Below the pieces are notes generated by a model that was not told the origin of the DNA, did no database searches, and saw only the letters and a program-made list of their open reading frames with translations. This document shows, in pieces, positions 36,793 to 48,060 of a stretch of 64,000 nucleotides of DNA; the stretch's first letter is position 1; every line of letters begins with the position of its first letter. The translations under genes and the position numbers were made by a program. This DNA comes from Synaphobranchus kaupii (taxonomy: Eukaryota > Chordata > Actinopteri > Anguilliformes > Synaphobranchidae), in contig CM056387.1 in the NCBI GenBank assembly GCA_029718625.1, positions 36,176,931 to 36,240,930 of the forward strand, given 5' to 3'.

Positions 36793-36998
36793 TTTTCTTT
36801 TTGTTAGTTTTTTTTGTTGTTGTTTTTTTGCTTTGTAGATGCATCCCTTTGGATAGCACTTTGACATGAATAATATATGATGCAGTGAACTGCTTTCAGA
36901 TCGACTACAGGTTATTATTCTTACCGCTGTGATTAGCGCCTTTCCACACCTGAACAAGGTGTGCGGAGGCAACCTGCGGGGTGTGCCAGATCTCCGTG

Positions 36999-37295
36999 CA
37001 CCTGTCTACCCTGGATAGCATGCACCTGTCTACCCTGGATGTGCACCTGTCTACCCTGGGTAGCGTGCACCTGTCTACCCTGGATAGCATGCACCTGTCT
37101 ACCCTGGATGTGCACCTGTCTACCCTGGATGTGCACCTGTCTACCCTGGATAGCATGCACCTGTCTACCCTGGATGTGCACCTGTCTACCCTGGATAGCA
37201 TGCACCTGTCTACCCTGGATGTGCACCTGTCTACCCTGGATAGCATGCACATGTCTACCCTGGGTAGCGTGCACCTGTCTACCCTGGATAGTGTA
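36999..37295. repeat. 24/21-bp tandem repeat, 13 units
   Basis: Units CACCTGTCTACCCTGGATAG(CATG) of 24 bp and CACCTGTCTACCCTGGATGTG of 21 bp are mixed: eight long and five short. Both lengths are multiples of three, so frames stay open on both strands. No start context or homology suggests a protein. Confidence 0.95.
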
Positions 37296-37837
37296 CTTAA
37301 TGGCACTTTGTGTTTCAATAAGCCGTGGATAATGTATGCAGAAAGTATATGTGGGAAAACATTTTGTCACTGTTCACTCATTTTAAGTGTTCAGAATGTT
37401 ACTGGCTTGACATGCATATTTATAAATATACAAATATACTAAGTTTGTTGAATGGCCTGTTCACGTTATGTTTCTTAATCTGCTTGATTTATTTAATGGC
37501 CCACGTGCCAGCCCAACTGTCCATAAATACTCCACAGTAATATGGACCTTAAGTAATAGTGTACGGACATGTATTATTAAAAGAATGTTAGCATGCTACG
37601 TATTCACCCACCTCACAAAGTGAACCCGCCATGTCTTAGAGCTGTGCAGTACAGCTTACTCAAACATAAAAGCACGGTGATAGTTCAACTATAGAAAATT
37701 GTCTGGGAAAAATAACGGAGACTGAAAAAAAACTGTGTACATGACTGTCCTCAAGGATTGAGCTTGACACCCCCTGGGCAAGCACAGTCATAATAAGAAA
37801 GGTTTCTATTTTACTTTCTTTTTTTATAACATTTATA

Positions 37838-38053
37838 TTTGTATACTCTCAGAAAAAGAAAGTACCCAAATGGTGGTGGTACCCTAAAGTTGTACCCTTA
37901 GACAGCAAAACATAATTAATTTGTACCTTTTTTGCTTGAAAAGTTAATTATTAGTACCAAAGTAGAACATTATTGTACTCTCAGGGCACATTTTGGGAAA
38001 TTTGTTGCTGAAAGAAGAACCTCTACTGGACCTTTATTTCCGAGAGTGTAACA
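37838..38053. mobile_element. Probable MITE (ACTCTCAGAAA ends)
   Basis: The left part ACTCTCAGAAAAAGAAAGTA and the right part CTTTATTTCCGAGAGTG are rough inverses, with repeated GTACC motifs inside. Class undetermined. Confidence 0.5.
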
Positions 38054-39049
38054 TAGCATGGAGTGCAGTCAGTTTTATATCATCCTGGGAGACAGGGATG
38101 GAATAAGAGTGTTACCCTTTTAGTTTAATTTCTGCTCTCACATCCCATAATGCAGTAAGGATTAGACTCATTTAAAAGACCTACTCATTTAATGTGTCTA
38201 TAATGGGGATATTACAGTTTTTTTTGATTGCATAAACACTAAAATCAAAAGTATTACACAATTATCAAAACCTTACACTCAAGGAGCAAAACATCGGCCC
38301 AGATTTGCACCACTATAAGCACAATGTCAGCCTCACACTTTTTGCAAAACAATACACACAGTGATTTGCAAAACACTAAACACACTTGTATACATTAGAC
38401 ACAGAAGTATATCATGATGTCACTTCCTTGCAATTCCAAAGCACTGACTGTCAAATTACCACACATACAGTATGAGCCAATTGGTTAAACACAGCCATCA
38501 TGTGCGCAAACACATGATTGCTTACAGTTTTTCACAATTGCTTAAACACATTTCCTGATAGACTACCTCACTTTCTCAAAACCCTAAACACAAATCTCAA
38601 AACTCACACACAAAATGCTAAATCCTACACTTCTCTTGCAAAAGCACACTTTGCCCTCAAAACAGTGTTAACTCTTCACTAAATGGTATTTTCTTTTCAA
38701 ATGACAAACACATACATCATATGAGTAGACATTTCTAAGCACCCATTGAACACTGGTGTGCAGAATGGAAAACACTATAGTATGAATGGAAAACACTATA
38801 TGAATGCTTTATCAGTAGAATTATGCCTTTGCATGTTCAGTGTTACACTTTCCCCTGTTGGATGTAAAATATTACCATATAATGTTTTTACGTATACTCA
38901 AATAGAAAACAACACACAATACTTTAACAACAAATAATATTTTATTTGTACCCAAAATGTGCAGTCTACTGTAAATCACAGCAAACAGGATGAAAACGGG
39001 ATGAAATGAAAGAGATAACAGAAAATAGGCAATAAACAAAACAAAACAA

Positions 39050-40607
39050 CTAGGCTGCATCCTGCCTTCGGTCCCTGCCTGGCCACAGGACCTCATCCAC
39101 ATTGCAGGCGATGTTCTCCCTGGCCAAGCAGCGGGGGAAGAATCGCCTACAATGGCGCATGAAGCCTTGACAGGCCTCAGCAGTCACATCGCCACATGCG
39201 TCCTCCATGGCTTGCAGCAGTGGGATCCGTGTCTGCGGATTCCTCTTGTACACCTTCCATCTCCAGGCAGAGAAAAACTCCTCAATTGGATTGAGGAAGG
39301 GAGAGTATGGAGGGAGATGCAGGACGGAAATTTCAGGATGGCCCCTGAACCAGTCACGGACCAGAGCAGCCCGGTGGAAACTGACGTTGTCCCAGACAAC
39401 AACAAACCTGATCACCTCTGTGTCATCCATCTGGTCTGGTTGAACAACGATGTTGTAGAGTGTGTCCAGGAATGCTATGAGAAGGGCAGTGTTGTAGGGG
39501 CCCAGGGTGGCATGGTGATGGAGGACGCCGTGGTGGTTGATGGCAGCACACATTGTTATGTTCCCTCCGCGCTGGCCAGGGACTTCAGTGATAGCACGCT
39601 GGCCGATTACATTTCTGCCCTGGCGCCTTCTTTTTACAAGGTTGAACCCCGCTTCATCAAGGAATATAAATTCATGCAGGTCTGCTTCTGCATCTAGGTC
39701 AAGAAATCTCTGAAACAGACAACATGACAATATTATACACCAAGAGTGGTCAATAGAGTATAGGCTATTGTGAAACATTGTAAAAAAGGACAACATTGGA
39801 TTACTGTAGTACAATACAGTAATGTGTCAGTGCTGATAGGACACAGTTGTGGAATGTATAGGACTTACTTGCACATAGTCATGGCGAATCTCCTTGATTC
39901 TGTCAGTGTTCCTGTCAAAAGGAACCCTGTACACCTGCTTCATCCTCATGGAATTGCATTGGAGAACACGGTCCAGTGTGGATAAACTCACTGTTGCTAT
40001 ATTTTGGAATAAGTGTTGGTCTGCAATGATTGCATCTTGGATTTGTCGGAGGGTTATGACATTGTTCGCCAGCACCATGTTGACTACTGCAGTCTCCTGC
40101 TCATCTGTGAGGAGTCTTCCTCTCCCACCACGTTGTGGTAATCTTGCAGTTCTGCAAAAGATACAAATAGATACAAATACAGCAAGGTCCTTGCAACACT
40201 AATTGAATACTGTATTGATATGCAGTACTACAGTAAGGCGAGTAGGTTTCTTACCTATGCTCATTTCTGAAAGTCCGAATTATTGAGGCAACCGAGAAGC
40301 GACTCAAGTTGGGTTGGACCCTCTGGCCAGCCTCCCTCATGGGCAAACCATGGTTGACCATATGATCAATGACAGTGACCCTAATCTCATCAGAGATTAT
40401 GGTTCTTTTCCTTTCTCCTCCTTGTCCTCCTCTTCCTCCTCCTCCTTGTCCTGCTCCTCCATGTCCTCCTCTTCCTCCTCCTTCTCCACCTCCTCCTCCT
40501 TGTCCTCCTCCTCCTCTTCCTCCTCCTCCTCCTTGTCCTCTTCCTCCTCTTACTCTCACTCCTCTGCCTTGCTGCTCACCTCTCTCTTCAATGTTGCCAC
40601 CATCCAT
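39050..40607 (-). CDS. IS630/Tc1-like transposase, three exons, open (431 aa)
   Basis: Exons are 40607-40255, 40151-39869 and 39709-39050, with introns GTAAGA…TTGCAG and GTAAGT…TTTCAG. Lengths 353+283+660 join in frame to 431 residues plus stop. Residues 1-70 are a Gly/Arg-rich tail (MDGGNIEERGEQQGRG, then GGGGG/RGG runs). Residues 72-117 form a helix-turn-helix with VNHGLPMREAG. A GGRGRLLT linker near 127 resembles a GRPR-type hook, and a second helix-turn-helix follows to about 190. The DDE domain has FIFLDEAGFN (Asp230), VVVWDNVSFH (Asp319) and PPYSPFLNPIEEF (Glu355), spacing DD35E. It cuts and pastes its own element at TA sites. The start was chosen because the upstream in-frame residues (to 40715) lack resemblance. 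Expression and activity are unproven. Confidence 0.88.
40415..40560. repeat. CTC/CTT low-complexity tract inside transposase exon 1
   Basis: The pyrimidine-rich strand (CTTCCTCCTCCTCCTTGTCC and similar) is the complement of the Gly/Arg codons of the copy B transposase tail. Confidence 0.9.
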
Positions 40608-40970
40608 AGCAAATTGCTGATTTCTAATTGCACAACAGCCTTTGGAGTTTAGAAATGTGATTGGCAGTGTGTTCTGTGTGAACACCAAGAGAGGGAATTC
40701 AGGAAGAGTGTGCAAGATATAGAGAATTGTGTGTAGTGTTGTGAAAAATGTGTGGTTTGGAATGGGAATCTGAGTCTAAAGCAGAAAATGTGCTTGGAGT
40801 TCAGCAGAATTGGTTTGGCAGTTGGTACATGAGTTTCAGGTTGTGCACATTGTGTCTGATGTTCCAATTAATGTGTTTAAACAATTGTGAAAAACTGTAA
40901 TTGTAGACACACCAATCAGGTTTAAGCACTATAAAAAAGCAGCAGGTGAGTTCACCTGTCTTCAACCAAA

Positions 40971-42083
40971 ATGGAAGGAGTCAGAAAAAGAAGAGTGAGG
41001 GTGAGAGGGGGAATCCACGGAGGAGGAGAAGGAGGTAGAGGAAGAGGAAGACCTGAAGCAGGAGGAGAACATGCTCAAAGAAGAAGAGGACCAAATTTAT
41101 CAAATGAAAACACTAGTTGACCATGTCGTGAACCACGGATTGACGCTGAGGGACGCTGGACTAAGAGTTCAGCCAAATCTTCGCAGATATACAGTGGCAT
41201 CTGTCATTAGGACATTTCGACAAGAAAACAGGTTAAAAAAAATCAGGTTCAAATGAAACAACTTTATCGAGTGCCTTTTGAGCGGAATTCAGAGAGGGTC
41301 AAACAGCTGCGGCATGAGTATGTGGAGGTATGTATTGTTCACTTTAGCACTGTGATGTTGCATACTGCACACGTAACCTTTTTACATGTAAATTTACTGT
41401 ATACTAGATCTATGCTGAACTACACAATCTTGTCTTTCACTGTATTTCAGAGAGTTTTACAGATGGATGCTGAGGAAATCCCGCATGAATTCATATACAT
41501 AGATGAGGCAGGGTTCAACCTCACAAAAGCAAGAAGGAGAGGCAGAAATATCATTGGCCACAGGGCTATAATCAATGTCGCAGGGCAATGTGGGGGTAAC
41601 ATCACCCTTTGCGCTGCCATTACACAGAATGCCCATATGGGCCCTTACAACACACCTCACATTATCACATTTTTGGACCGATTGCACAACATCGTTACAA
41701 CAGTAAACCAAACGCACCAGATGCAATACATTGTCATCTGGGACAATGTGTAATTCCACCGCTCTGCTCTGGTCCAGAGCTGGTTTCAACACCATCCACA
41801 GTTTACAGTACTATACCTTCCACCATACTCTCCGTTTCTAAACCCAATCGAAGAGTTTTTCTCGGCATGGCGGTGGAGGGTTTACGATCTCCGGCCCCAG
41901 GCTCAGGTACCCCTCATTCAGGCCATGGAGGAGGCCTGTGACCAAATCGATGCCGCAGCTGTGCAAGGATGGATTCGACATTCAAGACGGTTCTTCCCAC
42001 GTTGTCTTGCCAATGAGGATATCGCCTGTGATGTTGATGAAATTCTCTGGCCACATCCAGCTAGGCGAAGAGATAATGTCTAG
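40971..42083 (+). pseudogene. IS630/Tc1-like transposase, broken (copy A)
   Basis: The ATG at 40971 opens MEGVRKRRVRVRGGIHGGGE, an Arg/Gly-rich start. The frame then shifts near 41105-41115 before VDHVVNHGLTLRDAGLRVQP. After FRQENR (41240) a deletion appears to remove the end of exon 1 and much of exon 2, resuming at MKQLYRVPFERN. The exon ends HEYVE at 41326, an intron (GTATGT…TTTCAG) follows, then RVLQMDAEEIPHEFIYIDEA. In-frame TAA at 41751-41753 replaces the Ser expected in WDNVSFH. Beyond it LPPYSPFLNPIEEFFSAWRW and the ending RRRDNV remain in the same frame. TATAAAA at 40930-40936 upstream may be its promoter. Confidence 0.88.
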
Positions 42084-42661
42084 TATTTTCTGTACTGTAT
42101 TTTCAGATTTTCTTTTTTTACTGTAATTGTAACCTGTATTGGATACAGTATTTTATGTTTGTCTGATATTTGCTGAGCTTACAGTGTTATGCACACTACT
42201 GTAGTAGCATGAAAACTGGGACATGTTTTGTTGTGATTCTCCATGTTGACATGTTGACTGATTTGGGGATATGGAGAGAAATAAATTATATTTTCATCAG
42301 TCTGCAGCATTGGTCTTGTGTAGTGTTTGGTGAATTTATTGTATATTTGCACTTTCTCTGTGTACTTCACTTACAGTACTCTAATCACTGAGAAGTAGAA
42401 TTGCTAAAAGTGTTTTAGGTTAGCAACAGCAGTGTGTAACTGGTTCAAACAGAATTAAGTCATATGAAATGTGTGTGTTTCATATGGTAACAAAATATGG
42501 TTTTTATAAATTAGTGTATAGTTTTTACAAGAGTGTTTCATTTAGCAAAGGATCTGAGGTGTTCTGCTAATTGGGTGTGTGGTTGTGCTAATTGTGTGTA
42601 GTGTTTTGAAAAACCGGGCCCTGTTTTCAAAATTGTGCTTAAGCAATCGAAAAAAACTGTA

Positions 42662-43120
42662 AGCTGGTTACTTTGCAACATTATTCTGGGAAGTTATTAC
42701 TATATAATTGACATAATATACATCTCTACGTGATGGGGCAGGATGGAGTCATAATGTAATATCTTACCTAAATATACTTATACTCAACTGCCCAGTTTTG
42801 AAAGCTCCAAAATAATATTTTTTTGTTTGTCTCAAAGTAGTCAAATGTTACACATTTTCAGATTCAGATTATACGACAGTTATGTGGTAAGAGTTGAAAT
42901 GATTCTCCCAAAAATATCCTAGCCGTTACATTTTTGTCAATATTAACTCACAAAGTCAGATATAATAAGCTCATTTGCACTGGGAAGTACTCTCGTAGCT
43001 ACTTTTACAAACCCAAATTCTCTTTTACATACTGTATATTTAATTGAAAACAGTGCAAAGAAAAGATCTTTAATGTTTTACCTTATCAACTTTATTGATT
43101 GTTGTAAATACACGCTAATT
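42662..43120. other. AT-rich intergenic stretch, nothing recognised
   Basis: No open frame or known repeat end is visible. Confidence 0.5.
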
Positions 43121-43124
43121 CCAA

Positions 43125-43632
43125 ATTAGATGTCTGTAACACGTTACAAAAAATCTGGGACAAGTGCAATAAAAAGACTGGAAAGTTCAAAAAACACCTG
43201 TTTGGAACATTCCACAGGTAAACAGGTGATGCTATCATGACTGGGCATAAAATAAAATCTTATTTTCAGGTACTCTTACAAGCAATACTATAACTTCTCT
43301 GGGAATTGGGGGTGGTACTAGATTAAGCTGTAAATTATTCGAGAATAGTATGGAACCCATGGTTGGTAAAATGGTTGTAAGTCATCAAGGGTCTGAGGTA
43401 TCAAACAAGCCTCAAACCATTACTCTGCTGCCAGATATGCAGTAGATATGGATGGATCACTTGAAGGGTTGTTTCTCCTGATTTATTTTGTCCATAGAAT
43501 TCAATAAATAACTTTTCTTTGTACTGTTTTCAATCAAATATGTGTAAAAGAGAATTTACAAATCACTGCTTTCTGCTTTTATGTGCATTTTACACACTGT
43601 CCCAACTTTTTTGGAATTGGGGTTTGTACATA
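43125..43632. mobile_element. Non-autonomous DNA element with nested MITE
   Basis: The right end CACACTGTCCCAACTTTTTT plus GGAATTGGGGTTTGTA is a familiar fish Tc1-type terminus. The left has GTTACAAAAAATCTGGGACA. Between, 43265-43495 matches 62285-62960 (CTCTTACAAGC.ATACTATAA, TGGTTGGTAAAATGG, CTGCTGCCAGATATGCAGTA), so a second repeat sits inside. Confidence 0.65.
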
Positions 43633-43639
43633 ATGAGTT

Positions 43640-46600
43640 AGATAAGAAAGTTTTAGGGCCAAAGAAAAGGGCCTGTAGGACTAAATAACTGGGGAATGTA
43701 AGAATTGATAAGGGTTTATCTAACAGCATATATATACAGCTGCAAGTTCTGCCCATCCCTTGGGGGAAATGAAAATGAGGTCAGTAAATATCAACAATAA
43801 AGCAAATATAAAATGCATAATCTTTTGGGATTATTGCTGCCAGCACTCTTTGTTATCTTGTTTAAAGGCTTCCAGGGCCCTTTTCAAACAGGCTTATGGA
43901 CTGAGCGTCATTGGGGAAAATACAGAGTAAGATATGCAGGGCTGTCTAATACAAATAACAACTTTTCTTGTTTATTTTTTTTATCTGACATACTCCATAA
44001 CAACTGTGACAGTGAGCGTCTAAGCGCATTAACGAAAGTCAAATTCAATGATTTCTACAGAGTAGATAACACGTCTTACCATCTTTTTAAGATGTGTTTA
44101 TTAACGGTGACGTTTGGATTATTAATAACAAAAAATAATAATTGCATTTGTATTTGAATGCATTATTGCCCTGTTACTCAAATCACAGTCCGGGAGGACT
44201 GAAACCTGCTGGTTTTCCACGGTCCCTTTACATGGGAGTCAGGTGTGAAGACAGTCTGGCCAATCAGTGGCACTAATTGTTCAATTAATTTCCTGGGAGA
44301 AAAGAAAACCAGGGCCGGATTTGGATTAGTCGTTGCGGGTGGTCATCATATGTTTTTTTTTTTGTTTGTTTTTTTTTTTGCAGATATCTGGTAGAGTTGA
44401 AACGCCTCATACAAACCCAAGTGTCGCTCACACTAATCCAGAAATTTGGTTATGATGATGTCGGCCTTCTGAAAAACGTGTCCAGTTCGGCAAATACAAA
44501 TGGAAGCTAAATTTCAAATGTTTCTAACAATCTTTTTTAATGGATTAATTTCTTTACGAAACTCTTTCTACCTTTCTACCGCAAAATGTATAGAGCATTT
44601 AGAAATATGTGTAGTGTGCAGTATCAAGTATTTTGTCTTTGCATTACTTTTTAATTAGTATTTTCTAAAAGATACTCAATAATGTACTGTGGTTTGAAGT
44701 GAAACAAACAATAAATTAACACAATATGGTGGGGGGGGTGTCATTTTGAGGCGTCTCTGAGGGTCTCTCAACCACTCCAAAGCTATTTATATTCATTCAG
44801 TGCTACAGTTTACAGTGGTTTATTCCGCTAAGCGTAGACCTGCTTACCGTGGGGGTTAAGTGTGCAGACATGGGCCGAGCAGCCATGCTGCATCTGTTTA
44901 AAGTTTAACGGCACGCTCCTGCCGGGGCTGTGAGACGAGGTGGCAAAATTATGATGTTCAAGGACAAAAATGCGCCACGCTTTACAGTCATCTGCCTGTG
45001 ACAGAGGCTCCAGCACCCAACTCCGCCGCTGCCGTAATTGTATTTGTGCCATCTGCAATCAAACAGGTCCCTCTGGAGCTGTCCGTCGAGTGGGCATTTG
45101 CATGTGCTGCGTGATTGTTCTAATACGCAATTTCTTTCGTCCAATCGTGATTGAATGCTATTCCAAGCTGTGGTATAAGTGCATTTAGAGTACGTCACGG
45201 CAGTGCAGCTAAATTTGACAACAACTGTAGACGTGAAAATGCACATGTTTCCAATGCATCTTGGACAGTTCAGCGAACTCTGAATGCTGAGAATTTATTC
45301 TGGTTTGACTAACCCTACTTATGCCATAATTCACTCTATAGCCTCAAACCAATTCACTTCTTATAACACTGCATCCACAATCTACGTTGTGTACATACTT
45401 CAGCATTCAGAGTTAAGTTCTAGGTATACTACCAGTTGGGACGCTGACAGTATGTCCTCTGCTTCAGATTTATCTATGCACCTTTGTACATTTCCCTGGA
45501 TAAGAGTGTATTCTAACCCATTTTTTGAGATGAAAAAGACATTTGGTCAAAAAGTTTTTAGCCGACTAGGACGTAGCCAGGCTATATCCGGGGAAATCCT
45601 GAGCTATATTGGGGTTAACCGAGTCCCCAATTTATATCAAAAGGTCTCTATATTTCCACCCCTCGAGACGTCTAGATTCTGGCTTTTTCTCAGTGGGAAA
45701 TGTCTAAATGCAATGTACATAAAAACATTTACAAGTTGCAATGGACTGAAAAAAACTTTCCTCACGAAACGACCGGTGTCCATTTGACCCAGCTCAGATG
45801 TCACGGTGCCAACCACGTGTTAAGTTCATTGGTCTGGGTGCCTGGTATTAGAGTGCACTCAAAGAAAATGACACACTACGCACCAGAAGAGACGGACCGT
45901 CCTTGCCTCCGGCTTTCAGTTTCAGCGAATCGCAGGCCAAGCCGCCCGTCTCACAAATTGGTTTATCGAGACGGCGGATTTTTAAAGTCGCCAGGCGAGT
46001 CACCTGCAAATGACATCACCTGGTTTCACCTGGAAAAGTTTCATGGCCATTCCCCGAGTAGCCCAGCCAACAGTAGTTTAGTTTGAAGACTTTAATATGG
46101 CCCTCATGGGATCGAGTAAAGGAGAGGATGCTGACCAGGGCGGTTTTATATATTCTTTTATTAGCTCCGATTCTGTCGGTTTGAATGAATGTTCGCTCAG
46201 ATTGACAAGTTAAGTGTGGGTTTTAATGCCCGTTTGTGAATACTTTTCTTCTGGCCATAATTAAGCTGGCAGCCCAGCCCTGACTAGTCTGGGTGCTGTG
46301 AAGAACCACACTTTAAGATTTTACAGCCAGCAGACAGAAGTGAGGTATGACAAGGACAACACCAAGAGCCAAAAAAGTTTAAAAAAAGAGTTCCTTCTCC
46401 TCCTGTTATTACTTCCTGTAGAGCTCAACAGGCTATTCCTCAGCACCTATAATTGTGCTCTTCTAACATGAGAGCGTATGTGTGTGTGTGTGTGTGTGCG
46501 TGTGTTAACATAGGCATTTTGCTCGCCGTTAGTTTCGCAGGTACTTCCTTGCAATCAGACTAAAGTGAGATGACCGTACTCCAGACACTCTCAAAATGGC

Positions 46601-47660
46601 CTTCGAGAGGGACACTGAATTACGGTGTTCCTACTGTTGTAATCAAGCACTTGATGCGAACGGTTGAATTTCCTGGGGTCTAGTGGAGTTGTGCAGCAGG
46701 AAAACTCTCTTCCCCCAAATGCTCTCGTTATGTTGTGCGTCGTGAGATATTCCGGTGACTTCTGGTCGCTCATGGCTGGTTTGTGGCACCCCAGTTAAAC
46801 CCTGTTTCTGAGCAGATTTTACATCATTTATAGTCATTCATTTGATCAAAAATATTTTTGCAATCGCTGATATTTTTGCTGCCATGGCATTGAATAACAT
46901 AAAAATGGCGACTAGGAGGATATTTATTTGTTTCCAATTGTTGCTAATTCCTTTATATTACAAACTGGTTTAATACAGAATCACAATATATGCATATAAA
47001 GATGTAGATTATCCTGGACATAAAAAGCACTTTCATTTAAAGAATCCACTATATATCAGTCAGCTGGTTGTAATATGTAAACATGTTTTATTTCTCTTTT
47101 GGCTTTTTATTAATAACACTGAAAAAGAGTGAGGGACATGGAGGAAAAGAAGAATATATGAGTACTAGGGAGAGGAGTAAAACACTGGAAAACATAAGCG
47201 CTAAGCGCTAAATGAAAGGATGGGCTTGTATTGATTGAGCATATTGATTGAAGTCCCGCCTCAAATGAACAAGAAAAAAAGTAATAATGACTGGACTGCA
47301 ATGAAGCCCCCCCCCCCCCCCCCCCACTGCTACCAGGGTTAAATATACCTTAGCTAATTTCGACCAGCCATGAATTTTCCTTCTGACAGACCTAAAAATG
47401 AAATGGCTTCTGCAATCAACTTTATTGATCCCCGTATAAAATGTACACCCAAGTGATTGGGCCTGGGTGTCAATCTTATTTATTTTATTTTATTCTCACT
47501 TTTTTATGAACCTATATGACCTTATGATACTGTGGTGTCCATAATTGGACAACATTAGCACACAGCTGAACTGTGTTAAATTAATTCTAACACAATTTAT
47601 ATGAGCCCAATGGGAACCATGCATACTCTGTTAAGAGATGAGTTGATTTTACACTGTAAA
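43640..47660. other. Intergenic; one small hairpin, no gene
   Basis: The open frame 45284-45787 (167 codons) shows no recognisable domain and sits in AT-rich sequence, so I do not call it. A small inverted repeat lies at 45273-45289 and 45400-45416 (CTCTGAATGCTGA / TCAGCATTCAGAG). A hAT-like MITE trace is at about 44188-44325 (CTGCTGGTTTTCC … GAAAACCAGGGCC). C run at 47307-47325. Confidence 0.5.
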
Positions 47661-47670
47661 TTTTGCTGTG

Positions 47671-47860
47671 TAGAGTATTCTGGGGGCAATTGTAACGGGT
47701 CAATTGTAACACAATGTTTTGTTACAATTGCCCCCAACCCTGAACACATGAAACTAGCTACCTTGCTGGATAGAATCTCAGCTCGAGCTTGTTTCAGATT
47801 GATGCAATTTTATGGTGTTGCAATTGCCCCCTGTTACAATTGCCCCCAGAATACTCTATA
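47671..47860. mobile_element. MITE with TAGAGTATTCTGGGGGCAAT ends
   Basis: Left TAGAGTATTCTGGGGGCAAT plus TGTAACGGG; right CCTGTTACAATTGCCCCC then AGAATACTCTA. The terminal inverted repeat is about 28 bp with one or two differences. An extra copy of GTTACAATTGCCCCC lies inside at 47721-47735. Confidence 0.88.
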
Positions 47861-47975
47861 TCTTCTGCAATGACAGAGTGTTTCCAAACCTTATTAGAGC
47901 ATATAGTACAAAAGAAGGGACAAAATGGATGTGCCATTTTGGGTGGATTCGGGAATCTAAAATGGTAGCTAAAGC

Positions 47976-48060
47976 GTGTTTTACATTACTGGTATTTAGC
48001 AGACTCCAGAGCAACTTACACAACTATTAGCATTTATTTTTACCCTGTTACCTGATCCAC
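47976..48060 (-). mobile_element. SINE tail fragment, minus strand
   Basis: TACTGGTATTTAGCAGACTC plus CAGAGCAACTTACACAACTA is the reversed 3' tail of the SINE family at 24330. The head is absent. Confidence 0.7.

Larger units (their letters stand above)
38525..40897 (-). mobile_element. IS630/Tc1-like transposon (inner element, copy B), apparently complete
   Basis: The ends CAGTTTTTCACAATTGCTTA and, inverted at the right, CAGTTTTTCACAATTGTTTA match over about 25 bases with one difference. TA lies on both sides (38523-38524, 40898-40899). The length is 2,373 bp. It contains one spliced transposase gene on the minus strand and sits inside copy A. Confidence 0.92.
38215..42659 (+). mobile_element. 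IS630/Tc1-like transposon (outer element, copy A), interrupted
   Basis: The ends CAGTTTTTTTTGATTGCATA (38215) and the inverse of CGAAAAAAACTG (to 42659) are flanked by TA. Without the inserted element at 38525-40897 it would be about 2.07 kb. Its transposase lies at 40971-42083 on the plus strand. The right half matches copy C at 27277-28612. Confidence 0.88.

Noticed and set aside
36961..37442. Repeat protein of CTCLPW or STLD units
   Set aside because: Open on both strands only because repeat units are multiples of three; no other support.
39152..39697. 181-codon plus-strand frame
   Set aside because: Antisense shadow of exon 3 of the copy B transposase.
45284..45787. 167-codon plus-strand open frame
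   Set aside because: No recognisable domain, AT-rich surroundings, and no splice or homology support.
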